Source of the DNA: Microthyrium microscopicum
Taxonomy: Eukaryota > Ascomycota > Dothideomycetes > Microthyriales > Microthyriaceae
Assembly (NCBI GenBank): GCA_010405405.1
Contig: MU004230.1
Coordinates: 4,172,282 to 4,236,281 of the forward strand
DNA length: 64,000 nucleotides
Direction of reading: 5' to 3'
Below, one piece after another: positions 1-12,339 of this stretch. The notes under the pieces are model-generated. The model ran no database searches. It was not told the origin of the DNA and saw only the letters and a program-made list of their open reading frames with translations. Each line of letters begins with the position of its first letter. Within the stretch, counting starts at the first letter, position 1. Made by a program: the position numbers and the translations under genes.

Positions 1-2600
1 GTATAAATTTGTACAAGTTTGCCTCATGGCGCGCACATAGGTCGATGAAGGCTTGCACAGTCTGGTTCGGGTCAGCAGAAAAGTCCTGCCGTTGGGCAGC
101 TTCAACGGTCTTGATAGTGTCGTCAATCCATGCTGCAAAATCCATGATGCTATTGTACACGTTGGCGGATTTGTAGACACGGACGAGAGGTTCGTAAAAG
201 ATTTGGAAGAGGTCGCGGAAGAGGCGCAGGGTGTTTGGCTCTTCGATCATTTGGAGCATCATGACCTTGTCTCGTTGGCGCATGTATAGCTTTAGAAGTT
301 GCTTAAGGTGTGCAAATAGTTCGGCATTTTGTCTTGTCTCGTCATCGATGTTGTCCATAGCTCTGTTCCAAGCTTGATAGCCATCAAATACAACATCAAT
401 TTGTTTCTTGGTGGATGCTGATCCGAATTTGTTGGACTTGAAAATGACGACTAGAAGGTCGGTTTTCTCTTGAAGCGCCTGAAGCTTGAGCTCGTTTTTG
501 ATCTCTTCATCTGCTTCAGCATATTGTCGAATCGTGTCCGAAAGAACATGGTCTTGAACTTTCTGAGACGCAAGAATTTCGATTGACTTTTGAATGTTGA
601 CAATTCCATCGTTGATTGCCATGCCAAAGATTCGCTGTAGGAGTGACCGAGCACCGAATGGTTGAAGTAGGAAAATATCCAAAATCCCGGACATGACCGT
701 GGCAGGATTACTAAAGCGAACCACATTCTTGACCAATGAGTATGGGACGAGCGAGTGTATTCGCTTGAGTTGAGAGAACAATTCCGGAGAGTTGTCCTCA
801 GCCAGGAAAAGATGATACAGAGTTGCAGCGACTCTGTGCCGAGTTAGCAGTGGAATTTTGACATTCTTCAACTTGACTCACTCTATTCGGACCCACTCCG
901 CAAACTTTATATACTCAGGTGAGAGCTCCTTGAGTGTCTTTTTCTCTTTGATCTCCTCGAACAAATGTGTTAGTCCATCTATAGAACTATCAGTATGAGG
1001 CGGCACTTCAGCGGGTTCTAGAGCTTACTGTTCTCCACGATATCTCTTCTAAACTTTTCCATGTGAACATCCAACTCAGCCGCTCTAGCCCGGGCGACCT
1101 CGTAGAATTGCTTTTGCTCTTTTATACGCTTCTCATCGAGCTCTTGTCTTTTTTCGATATCGGCCAGTTGCTCGTCTGTAAGGGAGATTGGATCACGAGT
1201 GAGAAATTCTCTCATGGCCGTTGATTGCGCAGTCCGATCATTTCCCAGCATCGTTCGCAGCGCCGCTCTTAATGATACTCTCGATGTTTCTCTGAACAAG
1301 ACCAAGGTTTTCTGGAATTCTCCAGAGGGTCTGTGTGTCTTCTCTGAGATCGCAGATATGCTTCTCTTATGCCCTGGGCCACTTGCAGATCCACCAAAAG
1401 CTGGCAGATAACTGCGAAATCCACCTAGATTATATGCGCTGTTCTCGGCCTTATTGAGGTCCTCTCCTGACTCGTTTGGTTTGGTACTGTTTGCTGACAT
1501 GAAGGAATCGTCATCCGAGATATCATTCATGGTAATAGTCTGATCCGATGAGTTTTGTCGAGGTAGAGGTGGTAATATTTTGCCCGGGAGTTCCAGCCGT
1601 AAGCGTTTGTGCATCTTCCGAAAGTCTTCATATGTCCGCGAGATGTAAATTTCATCATGCCCGGATTCTTTGACCCGTATTATAAATTGCTGTGATATGT
1701 TAGCCAGAAGTTGCTCATCCAGTATTTCGATTTCATACTGCTGTCTCGTGGTATCGAACGTGTCTCCTCGCAAGAGTAGACGAAACACCGGCGACATTCA
1801 CATCCCAGCCATTGATCGTCTGGCCATGCGGAGCATTTGCGACAAGTCCTTGCTCATTCGCGCTACGATCCACGACTTCCATCTCTGAAAAGCGAATGCG
1901 CTCTTCATATCCTGAAGCTGTAGGTACGCCCGAGACCATCATGAGCTCCATAAGTTTCTCCGCCTTGTTCGCCAGTTTCTTGCGCTTTGTATCCTCCAGT
2001 CGGTCTTCGGACGACGAGATATGCTTATTCGCAAAGGACTCGAGAAACTACACCGACCCGTTAGCCTCGCATCGCCAATGTATGTATCCGCTCTCGTACT
2101 ATTTGCAGCTTGTCTTGCCAAAATTCCTTCTCCTTGGCCTGATCGAGGAAGGGAAAGTTGCGCACATGGTGCACAAAGACATATCGTAGAATCGGCAACT
2201 CTGAATCCTCTGGCGGGACTTCACCTGCGTCGGATCGAAAGGGTGCGCCGAAGCGCTGGAGGGCGGTGGGGGAGGCGAGTTCGGCAATCTCATATTTGAC
2301 TTGCTGGCTAAGTAGTTCGCGCTTGAGGTCTGTATGTATTTCCAAGTCAGCAAATTACCGTCGCGTCGCTTCCGGCTAGTTGCGGAGCTCGAAGAACAAT
2401 TACTTACAATGCTCTTGTTTTCCTGTCAACGCATGGCCGTCTGGTGGGACGGACGCGTAGGATGTCCCAGCGCGCTGCAGACGTTGCCGCACCGCCTTTT
2501 CGACATCGCTGTTTGTTCTTGTTACTGTAGATGCTGGTGCACCAGTGGCATTGGTCGCATCGTCAGCATTGGGCGCGTGGATGGTCTCTGGGGCGGACAT
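1..2600 (-). CDS. PXB-PX-DUF3818 lipid-binding protein, Lec1/YPR097W-like (3' end beyond window)
   Basis: The ATG is at 2600-2598 and the first coding exon begins MSAPETIHAP. Spliced exons then give a PXB-type region (around LKRELLSQQVKYEIAEL, 2100-2340) and a PX domain at about 1500-1790, with the phosphoinositide-pocket signatures RTYEDF and PPLPRQ. A basic coiled segment ends near 1020. After further short introns (one ends just before VAATLYHLFLAEDN, near 865) comes the DUF3818 part, containing SNPATVMSGILDIF and QPFGARSLLQRIF, which runs off the left edge. This domain order is that of yeast Ypr097w/Lec1, implicated in ergosterol and lipid-droplet distribution. The fungal role is inferred from the family. 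The C-terminus is missing here. Exon borders in the middle are only approximate. Confidence 0.85.
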
Positions 2601-3513
2601 GGCGGGGCAGGAATTGTGGGAATATCCTTGGTGTATGACGTGTAGTAGAGGGAGCGGAAGAGTGCAGGTGTTACACAAGGAAAGGAAAAGGAAAACAATG
2701 AGAGCGGAAGAGGAAGAGAGTCGGATCAAGACAAACGGCACGGGTGTAACAGCATAACGAGGCAGAAATATGTTTGCAGGAAGTAGAAGAGATGCAGGGC
2801 GTGAGAAGGGCTAGAATTGATGTTGGGAACTTGGGAGCTTGGATGCAATGTGGATTTGTGGATGGATTGGGAGCAATATCAACGCCCTTTTGAACAAGTC
2901 CATTAACGGGATTGGGGCAGTGCTTCCTTATATTACGCGTTTGCACAATTGGTGTTTGATTGTTGCTTTACTGGCCAACATCTTGATCAAATCAATCTCG
3001 AAATTTCGGTCAAGAAGCTAGCACTGCTCGGTGACGACGCCATTCTCAGCCTCAATTATCGAGCTTATACGCATTGCAAGATAACTGCCTGCTCTCATCT
3101 ATCGTCACAGCTACCAGCGCAGCTAATAATGAGAATATGCTCTAGTACCCACTGTACTCGGTGGAATATTCCCAGGATAGGATAACAGATCTGTAGGTAA
3201 GCTTCTCTTCCATCCTGTTCTCACCAATGAATCAACCCATCTTAATTGATATTTCAGCCTTGCCAAGATTTCAAGCCTTGTCCTACAATTTACACCGCGT
3301 AGCAATACGTCTTCTTCATGGATATACAATTTGTGAGACTTTCCAATTTTCTATATGCTAGATTCAAAGTCTAGCACATACATTCCCCATCACTTAGGGC
3401 ATGCAGTCCAAGTACATTTTGCCCTCTCTTATACGCCTCACATCAATACATCGACCCAGCCCATGTTTATATTATTACAGTGACAACATCTTCCCCCTCC
3501 CTTTCAATACCCA
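2601..3513. other. Intergenic: upstream of PX gene, downstream of Ars2-like gene
   Basis: Both flanking genes lie on the minus strand. This stretch therefore holds the 5' leader and promoter of the PX gene (2601 rightward) and the 3' untranslated region of the Ars2-like gene, which stops at 3514. Only short reading frames without domain character are present. I see no RNA gene or repeat. Confidence 0.6.
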
Positions 3514-6352
3514 TCAATAATCCAGCGCACCGGTCCCACCTCCACCAGCCGCATCCAAATCTTCGTACGACTTGAGGCTACGGCCCTGTACACTCTCGCG
3601 CGAGCTCGGCCCCTGACCGTCTGCGAACCGGGCGGGTGGAGGCCGAACATTCCCAGGATTGCCACGAGGCGGCGATAAGCGCCCACCAGCACCGCCATAG
3701 GGTCGAGGGTTACGACTGTCCTGCTTGGGCCGATCGTATGGACCTGGATTGCGGTTGTTGAAACGGCCGGTGCCACGGCGAATTGGACCTACGCCAGAAC
3801 GATCATCATCAGCACCGGGAAAGGTGTTAGAATTGTTCATGGCAAGCAGCGCCATTTGCATTGGGTTTGGCGGGAAGTTGTTGTTGGCTAGGCCAGGGAA
3901 GCCAAATTGTTGCATATTGCTCAGATTAAATCCTCGCGGTGTACCTTGTTGACCATGCTGGTTCAGCGGGAAGTGGCCATTGCTATTGGCATCACTTCGC
4001 GATGGTGCGATATGTGCCGGGTCAAGCACGTAGGCATTGACAAGAAGAATCTGGTAATAAAATTAGCGAAGACATTAATAACTAGAATTGGTCAACTTAC
4101 GTCCTGTTTCAACTTCTCGTAAAAATCCTCGTGGCGCTTTTCAACATGCTTGCGCCAAAAGACTGAGCCTTTGAAAAGCTTTGTACATTCTGGTACCTTG
4201 CAGCGCCATTTGTTCTCGTCTTCTTGCTTGACGTACTTGTTGAGTTCTTCCTCCAGGCCAGACTCGACAGACTTGCCACCCATCTTCGCAACGTCGACAC
4301 TATCAGGGTCGAGCAACTGTACGATTTTGTCTTCGTATGTTTTCACCCAGTTGAAAGCTCGCTGTAATTGTTGCTGGTTTCTACCGGTGGGTTTATGTTT
4401 CTTCTCGTCAACTGGAGATCCATTTGACTCATTGCTACCGTCAGAACCATCCGCCTTCTTGAATGGGAACAGCTGGCCTTGAGCACTCGCTTTGGCAGCA
4501 GTTTTGGCAGCCGTGGTTAGACTTGCACGTGGGCGACGGAGATGGCCTCCCGGACATTTTCGAATGAGTTCATGGACCGAATCGCTCTCGAAAACGCAGA
4601 ACAGGCAAAAGTTGTGAACACGGCGAAGGTACTCAACAAGGAGGTCTAGACGTTTCTTCTTTGCTAGCAGCTCCTCATCATCAACTTCATCATCCAGGCT
4701 TGGCTCATCTTCTTCTTCAATGGCGCCTTCCTCCTCTTCCTCGTCCATATCGATATCATCTTTGACTTTCTTTGGAGGCGCGGCAACAACGGGAGGTTGA
4801 AGCCATCCTTTGCCACGCAAGTTCTCCACTTGTTCATCAACCTTGGATGTACCGTGGTATTCCTCTCCCATTTCGGCATCAAACTTGTTTGCTATCTGAA
4901 CCGCAAGCTCAAGGTCTCGCTCAACACGTTCAGGTGCCGAGAACAAATCCCACAAAGCCTTCTTGCGTGGTGCACCGGGAGGCTCATGAATACCAACGTG
5001 ACAAGTAAAGTCGCCGCGCTCCTCGTCCTTGATAGTCTTCCCGTTAAGTTCAGCAAGGGCTTTGGTGGCAACGGAATTGGTGGTAGTATCGCCATTTTCA
5101 GACTTGACAGCACCATCTTCCATTTCTTCATCTTCGTCACGACCGTCCCCACGATCATCAACTTTGGCAGAATCGGAGGTCGATGGGTTTAGCATTACCC
5201 AACCAATGCGATGGTATTTCTTTTGGGGATTTGGGTCACTAAGACTGAGCCATTTGAAGCCACCCTCGGAATCACCAAGATGCTCTTTACAGAAAGCCTC
5301 CATCTTAATGCGGCTGACTGTTGGCGCAATGGTCTTGATGAGCAAGGTTGGTAGGTTTGCTGCTTCATCCCGAATTTCTCCTCCACGAGATGGGAGAAGA
5401 TCACCCACACCAAGCACTTCGTTTGCTGCAGTGGCCTCGCCTTCTTCCTTTTCAACGACCCCTCCGGCACCGTTGCTGTCGTTCTTGTATATGCCTTCGA
5501 GAGTGAACTCGTCAAACACGCCATGATCAAGATCATGAGCCCACCGTTCGTAGGCTTCGCGACGGAGTTCAAACATTCTAGGACGAAATTCATCCCGAAC
5601 TTCTGGGATGTACTTCTCCTTGAACCATTCTTCACCTTTGTGCTGGGTCACAAACTGACGAGCCATTTGGATTTGGAGCTTTTCCTTGTAAGCATCGTAT
5701 GCAGCTTGAATTTGATCTTTTTGTTTCACACGTTCTTCCCGAGATTCCTTTTCGCTCTTCACTCGAGTATCACGCCGACCGCCATTCTTTGCGCGCTCGC
5801 GTTCTTCCTTGATCTGTTGATCGACCCGCCACCATTCCGCAAAATAAGTAAAACCAACTTGAAAGTCTAGGTTCATCGGGTTTTGGAGAGGGTTACTGGT
5901 CATGGGTGGAGGCTCGTGACCCGGAACGTAGCGATCGATACCGGCTTGTACTGGAGGTGGACTTCGTCCTCGTCTATGGGCGTCATCTCGCGGCTTGCGA
6001 TAATGGTCATCCCGAGTTGGGCGATCACCGGGTTGATATCGGTCGATGTTAGGAGGAGATCTTGATCGAGGACCACGGTTTCGACGATCATAGCCATCTA
6101 AAGAAGAATGTAAGTTGAAATACTCAGAAAGGTTATCAATTATCAAAAGTGAAACAGCAGAAAAATCAACGCTGAGGTGTGGATGAGGTCTTAAAGAGTG
6201 AAGACGAGGCTGGATAAATCTTGAGAAAGTGAGATGGATATGTCGTGAGTCTTACCAGGCGAGCGTCTCCGAAAGCTATCATTTCGACTGAGGAATTTGT
6301 TAGAGCTGGCCGGAAAACGACGAGTTAAAAGTTTGACATACGCCCCATCCAT
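3514..6352 (-). CDS. ars2: Ars2/Serrate/Pir2-like zinc-finger protein
   Basis: An 858-residue protein is obtained from four exons: 6352-6342, 6287-6256, 6097-4101 and 4050-3514. The phases fit exactly and give MDGARNDSFRRRSPDGYDRR at the start. The N-terminus is rich in Arg, Ser and Pro (RS-like). A DUF3546-type region follows around FAEWWRVDQQIKEERERAK. Acidic stretches come next, then a C2H2 finger near residue 660 (CKVPEC, then HVEKRH), and finally a Gly/Pro/Asn-rich tail ending in GGGGTGALDY. This is the layout of Ars2/Serrate, which links the nuclear cap-binding complex to RNA processing and decay; S. pombe Pir2 is the fungal relative. The gene is divergent from the TspO-like gene. The first two coding exons are only 11 and 32 bases. 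Confidence 0.88.
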
Positions 6353-7256
6353 CGTGAAATAGTCGATGACGATAAAATTGTTGTGAGCTGAAACTTGAAC
6401 ACCCGAGTACTCTCAGGCTTTTAATAAAGTTCGAAAGTTGATCAAAGACAAAGACAAGGTGTTTGCTAATAGGTCTTGAATATGGCGGTTTGCGAGATTG
6501 TGGCAGAGGGTAGGCGCATGAAGCAACAGGGCATAGGCCACTGGAAAAGCTGTTTCTCAACATGACAACGGTTAGATGCATGTTCAAGGTATAAAGTACG
6601 GCGGAGGAATTGAAGTAAAGAAACAAAAGGATTGCGGCAAAAGTAACAAGAGGTTTGGTTTGCGCCAAAGGCAAGTACAAGACAAACTAGAAACAGTCTA
6701 GTAGCTGAAAAGGCAGAGAAGGTTGTGGAGGGGGCAAAGCGCAATTAAAAAGGTCGAGAAGTTAAGCAAAGGCATCAACAGCTCGATCAGAAGGTAGAGG
6801 AGGATTGCGGATAGTATGAAGAGGTAGTAGCTCAATTAGGGGTTGAAGGTGGCAGCAGAGTAGAAGAGGAGCATATGGGAGAGGAGGTAGATTGAAAAGG
6901 TGGTGAAGCTCTGTAAGACTCACAATCAAGGACGCAAGCTGTTTGACATGAAAACAGTCAAATATCACAGCAATGCGATAGAGAGAGGTTGGTGTTGAAG
7001 TCTGGAGGATTGAGTCGCGAGATGGAGAAGACGTTCCTGACAGGCGCCCTGAGACACTAGTCTACTAAAGGAAGGTGTACCGCGCGTTTACCCTTGCTCG
7101 AGTAACCAATGAAGGACGACTTGGCTCACATGCTGATCATTCAACTCAAATGTCCTGATGTCCAACGTCTTCAATTACCGTATCCTCCTGTTTCAACATT
7201 ATACAAATAGTGTGGCCAACTTCATTCTAACTACGTTCCTTTCAAAGTGAAATATC
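6353..7256. promoter_or_regulatory. Divergent promoter region between Ars2-like and TspO-like genes
   Basis: About 900 bases lie between the two start codons, which point outward. The region holds purine-rich stretches on the plus strand at 6720-7070 (pyrimidine-rich for the Ars2-like gene), as is common in fungal 5' leaders. It has no convincing coding frame. Transcription starts cannot be placed by eye. Confidence 0.5.
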
Positions 7257-8086
7257 ATGACGTCCTTCCTTCAATCTCTGGCTCTGCCAGCATATGTCTT
7301 TTCAAAGCCAGCTGCTGCAATCCTGCTCCCATTGAGTCTAGGGAATGGCATTGGAATCGCAACGAGACGTGACTACTGTCCATCTTCCAATATTAACCAG
7401 TAATTAACTTTTTGCAGCCGATAAATCCAAGCAACGCTACCGACAACTCAAGCAACCACCACTAAATCCACCAGCGTGGCTTTTCGGACCAGTCTGGACA
7501 TGCCTCTACGCCGCCATGGGCTACGCATCCTGGCGCGCATGGAACACTGGCATCAATTCTTTCAGTCTCGAGACAGTTGAACTCACCAAGGTAAGCTCAT
7601 CTCTCCCTTCAGGTCGCACAAACTGTACCTGGGCGGCTTGCGTTCCCATTCGTCCAGAACGAGCTGCAGTACAAGACTGCCATCAGAGTCTGTACGACTT
7701 GAGCCAAAACGTGGTTGGTGTACAAGGAGCTGCATTACTGACCCTTGGGTAGACAGGAGCAGCCCTTTACACCATTCAGCTGGGTCTCAACTTAGCATGG
7801 ATGCCACTATTCTTCGGAATGGAACGTCCCATTGCAGCTACCGTTGATATCATCGCCTTGCTCGGCACTAATGCGTATCTGACGTACGTCTGGAGTAAGG
7901 TCGACACAGTGGCCGCATGGACCATGGTACCGTACCTTGGATGGACATGTTTTGCAACATATCTTTGCGTAAGGCCATATCTGCATTATTGTAAGGCATG
8001 CATTAACTCGTTTCTAGGCTGGTTGTGGCTATCTGAATAATGGGGATTTTAGCAAGGTTCCAAGGAAAGGTGCAAAAGCCAACTAG
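7257..8086 (+). CDS. TspO/MBR (peripheral benzodiazepine receptor) family membrane protein
   Basis: Four exons (7257-7368, 7418-7590, 7753-7968, 8018-8086) give a 189-residue protein, the usual size for this family. Hydrophobic helices alternate with the family signatures PPLNPPAWLFGPVW, YASWRAWN and LYTIQLGLNLAWMPLFFG. TspO proteins are five-helix membrane proteins that bind tetrapyrroles, sterols or other hydrophobic ligands, in mitochondria or the endomembrane system. The precise fungal role is not known to me. The second intron is 162 bases, longer than its neighbours. Reading through it meets a stop at 7750-7752, formed at the acceptor, so retention would truncate the protein after helix two. 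The start is the first ATG in a continuous hydrophobic frame. Confidence 0.88.
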
Positions 8087-8134
8087 AGCTCCGAGCCAAA
8101 TCAGGCTTGTATTATTCGTTATGTAGCATGTAGA

Positions 8135-9339
8135 CTACAACTCTTCAAATATTCGTAATCGGGGGTCATCATCCCAGCTCAAGCTCTTCCCTGAACTACA
8201 GACACTTGGTGCCGGGAGTGGGGGTATCGAAATCGGAATCTCATCGCCATTTGGAGAAGTTATTTTTGGACTGTCAATAGGTGTAGAAGCCTTTGGAGTT
8301 GTCGTCAGCTGGTCGTAGTTTGCGACTGGAAAGAAGCGGTGTGCAATGAAAATTGCGACGATTCCTGCCAGCACTGCTCCGAGAATAATATAGATGATTC
8401 TAAATTTTACTTTTCCATGTCAGCTCATATCAAAACACAGGCATATTCTTAGACCTACAGGTGATAGAGGCTTGTACCTCCGCCTCTTGATTCTCGAGAA
8501 CTTGAATCCGATTCCTTGCAGCTTCAAGACGCTTTGTGAGCTTATCAGTCGTACTTTTGCTACCTCCAATTCGAGACTGCAATTCATTGATTTGCGAGCG
8601 TTGCGTCTCAAAACCTCCAAATGAGTCTACTTGCTCGGTAATATCTTTTTTCACTTCTGCAGCTTCCTTGTCAAAGTTATGCCTAAGGTCCTTCGTATGA
8701 CCTGAGAGTTCATGTAAGCTACCAATGGTAGATTGTAGACCGGATAGTCGTTCTAAAATGTTGTAATAGATGTCGTCAAGCTTGCGTGTGCTTTCCATTG
8801 ACGTATGCGACATGTCCTGGTATACTGATCGTATTTCACTGTTGGACCATCATTAGCACATCGTGAATCGCAAAGGTAGTATCGTTGCATTCGTACATAT
8901 CTCGGGCTTCTGCTCTCTGCCGTTCCCTTGCCGCTTGCTTAGCCCACTGTGCCAAACGCCGTTGCTCGTCATCATCTGTAGCTGTATCCCCAGAGCCGCC
9001 CTCCTTTCTCGAGGACGCCGAGCCAGTGTACGCATAACCAGCCTCCTTTAGCTTGCTAAGCTTTTTGGCTAGCTCCGTCATTGTTTCTGGGGACTGATCT
9101 GGTTCTGCTAATCTCTTTCCATGCGAGAATGAGCTTCGGTTTCGGATATGAGTATACGTATTCGAGGTGAAGGAAGATCGGCTATGATGAACGCTACGAG
9201 TCTGTCGATGATGTGACAATCCTTTTGCTTTGGCAGGCTGTTCTTTCCATTCCTGTTCCTGGGACGCTGTCACAGTCTGCGACCGACGTGGTCGTGGTGC
9301 ACCAGGCACTGCGCCTTTGGGAAGCTGATCCACGTGCAT
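8135..9339 (-). CDS. Unrecognised coiled-coil protein with one membrane anchor
   Basis: Three exons (9339-8897, 8838-8455, 8399-8135) join in phase to give 363 residues. The first 110 residues are basic and Ser/Gln/His-rich. A short helical part (MTELAKKLSKLKEAGYAY) follows, then a basic/acidic region and a long coiled coil (about 160-275). One clear transmembrane helix (IIYIILGAVLAGIVAIFIA) comes next, with a hydrophilic Pro/Ser/Asp-rich tail of about 65 residues. The frame is closed just upstream by a stop, which favours the ATG at 9339. The last intron uses a weaker GTCTAA donor but keeps phase and puts the helix after the coiled coil. A membrane tether or organelle-shaping role fits the layout, but I cannot name a family. 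Confidence 0.72.
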
Positions 9340-11405
9340 ACTGGGCAAACAATATGCCGGTTATTGTCCAGGGTACCCAAACGCAGGGAGCAGGGTACTC
9401 AATGCCCTACTGAAGCAGTCGCATTCGCAGCGAGTTGTGTGGAACGAGATCTTGGCTCTCATCTGGAAACCTGAGATGTCGTTCAATCACTTCTTAGAAC
9501 ACGGAAAGGCGTATCATCTAGTTTGGGTCGTTATTGAAGGTTCTGAAGTTGCTTGAAGAAGGGAGGAAACGTCGAATGAGGTCAATCGCAGTTGGCTCGT
9601 GCTGATATGGGCATCTGATCTAGGCTGAATATGGCTAGCCATATGATAAGCTAATATTTTTACCTCCAAAAGTAGAAATTATGCTTGATGATTGGTTCAA
9701 ATCTTAAAGTCTTTTATCTGATTGGTAGCCTCGCTTTTTCAGCCTTACCAACAACTTGAAGACGTTAACATTGACGTAAACCTTGACATGTATTGTTGTC
9801 TTCGATTAAAGGTTATCTTAGCTGAGTTTTCTATCAGCTACTATTTCAGAGATACTTCGATTCAATATTAAGGCTGATCCATCGCCCACTACATTCATTT
9901 ACCATAGCTAGAAAGTCCTTCGAGGTGCGAACATACAGCCCCACCAAGGCTCGGGCGGTTGGTTTCAAGTTTTCCAAGTTTTCCATGGCAGCGGAAGTGA
10001 AATTGCTTGTTTCCGATTTTAAGATGACATGCATAAAATGTACCAAGCTAGTGAGAGATGTGCGATGCATCTAATTTAGTTCAAGGGCGCTATCATTTCG
10101 CATCTCACCGGATCACATCATACACTTGCCCATAGTCCTTCATTATCACTGCACGACATTTGCGCTCGAAACAAGCAGTGAAACTTGACGTCTCCTAGGG
10201 CCTCTGCTATATATTCTAACTCTGGTTGTTCTAGCGGAAATGCAAGTGATTACGGCAAGGCGATCAGACCACCAGTCAAAGCGCCATTTGAACCGAAATG
10301 GTAGTTCGTCCGGGGAGCTATGAACTCCTCCAGATACTAATGGTGCTTCTTTTGGCGATGGATGATGGTTATCCAACCGAAAAGTTTCTTAGAGGTTGTT
10401 GACGTAGTGGGCTTGTAAAACGGGACCCAGTAGATCATAGTAAAGTTTCTTCATATCGGGCTTATATCTCGAATAGGCTTGAAGTGTTTCCAGGTCTCTG
10501 TTTTTTGCCCTGTCGAATTGTTTATGCATGGCGGTTCGTTTCGAGCCGTCGCGAAATTTGCCAGAAGATTGGGTAGATCAGGTCGCAAATCGAGTCAGCC
10601 GCATATATCCATGGTTCCAGACGCCTTGAGAGAAGTATGGAATAGTTTTCTCCCCCGCGGTAATTTCGCAGAGTCATAATTATAGAAGAAGATAGTGTTC
10701 ATCTTCTCCGCAGATCACTATCTCTTGATACTTGGGTGGCCAATCTCTGTAACGCACTGACAGGTGTAAAGACTTATTTTGCTATTTGATATTGACAGCA
10801 CGTAGGTTGCAGTGCTTGATAGTAGAGCCGGACTATCGTTGATATCGTATTGCTGACTTGGCGTTGTCCATAAATGCAAAACTTCGGGCTATAGCTTGAA
10901 CATAGACAGCTATTTTTGAAACATCAACACACATTAAGACCACCATCGGATCTTTCAGTCATAGGACGTGCAATTCGTGAATAAATTCGGCGCCCATTTT
11001 ACTGGACAATCAACGCCAACTCCAGTACAACATCAACCATGAATTTTTTTAGAGGAAACACCATCATGGACATAGGAAAACACAAGTGGGAGGATCGATC
11101 ATGATTTGACAGTTTTGTAGACTGACAAGACTTGTAATGGAAAAAAGGAAACCCCGTTTTAATCCCATCCACCTTCTATGAGCAACATTGCTCCAATGGA
11201 GCTCGGCAGGAAAGCCAAGCGAGTGTGAAAAAAGGAGCCCAAACAAAACAAAACAATCATCTCCAGTGAATCATACGCAATTGCGCCAGGTAAGGTCAGC
11301 ACTCTGTAGAAACTTCTGTCCGTTCGAAGCCAATATTATATGGCACCATAAGACGTCCAAAGGGGGGTATCACCGAGCATGACGTTCCTAACGGGCCTAA
11401 CAAGC
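9340..11405. other. Intergenic, 2.1 kb, no recognised gene
   Basis: This lies between two minus-strand genes: the promoter side of the coiled-coil gene and the 3' side of the RRM gene. Sequence from 9600 to 11000 is fairly AT-rich, with stops in all frames and only short, featureless reading frames. The part next to 11405 is probably the 3' untranslated region of the RRM gene. No repeats or RNA genes were recognised. Confidence 0.55.
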
Positions 11406-12339
11406 CTACTGTTGGCCCCATTGACCACCACCTGGTGCGCCCGGCTGCTGCTGCTGTTGCTGACTAGGGTCGTAAGGAGGATTTTGTTGCTGATAGCCGT
11501 GACCTTGGCCTCCTCCATAGCCACCCTGCTGAGGCGGATATTGAGGTTGTTGAGCTTGGTAACCTCCTCCGTACTGGGGAGCACCACCCCATTGCCCGGC
11601 ACCACCGCCATAGCCTTCAGTGTAGAGTTAGTATCATGTCTTGAACAACTTCCACCAAGATTGACACGAGGATGAAGACTTACCCTGGCTACGCTGTCCA
11701 TAGTTGCCGCCCTGAGCTACATTAAGTGTTAGAAAATGTACATAATGGCAGGGCTACGTAGAAACTCACAGTATCCGCCTCCATACCCGCCTTGGCCACC
11801 ACCTTGCTGTCCGTCGTTGTAGCCACCACGGCCACCGAATCCGCCGCCAGGACCACGCGAGCCGCCAGACTTGTCAGATGCCTTATCGACACGAATGGTG
11901 CGACCGTCAAATCTGTAGTGAGAAGTGTCAGTAAGACGTTCTAGCAGCAAAATACATTGCTCAGATAGAGTTCATCGATGCGGGCAGCACTAAAAAAATA
12001 ACAAAAAGACTTTTGACTGACTCGACATTGTTCATGGACGAAATAGCGGCCTCGGCCTCTGTTTCCTGCGAAAATCGCACGAAGCCGAATCCGCGACTAC
12101 GACCGGTGTCACGATCCTTGACAACAACCTATCCACAAAGGGCGCGGTCAGACAGGCACAGCAGCGAACGAGCTAGGAGGTCGTACCGCTTCCTCTACAG
12201 TACCAAACTCCTCGAACTTGGTGCGGAGAGTGGCATCGTCAGTGTGCCAGGCAAGGCCTCTAATAACTTGTTAGCGCCAGTCATAATGAGGCAAATAAAT
12301 GCTATGCGCTCAAACTCACCCGATGAAAACTTTAGCCAT
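11406..12339 (-). CDS. Glycine-rich RNA-binding protein with one RRM
   Basis: Six exons (12339-12320, 12259-12187, 12128-12022, 11912-11770, 11716-11684, 11614-11406) keep phase and give 194 residues. The protein starts [15 protein letters not shown]. The single RRM (residues 1-80) has RNP2 as VFIGGL and RNP1 as RGFGFVRF. The rest is Gly/Tyr/Gln-rich with a run of Gln near the end (stop at 11408-11406). This is the layout of small glycine-rich RNA-binding proteins (GRP/CIRBP type), nuclear and cytoplasmic mRNA-binding proteins often linked to stress or cold. The last introns fall inside the low-complexity tail, so alternative isoforms are easy to imagine but not shown here. Confidence 0.9.

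Noticed and set aside
7591-7752. Open stretch within TspO intron two read as extra coding sequence
   Set aside because: Reading through replaces the conserved helix-three sequence and ends at a stop. Splicing to 7753 restores LYTIQLGLNLAWMPLFFG.
11379-11675. Plus-strand Leu/Thr-rich frame opposite the RRM gene tail
   Set aside because: It is the complement of the Gly/Gln-rich coding repeats; no independent support.
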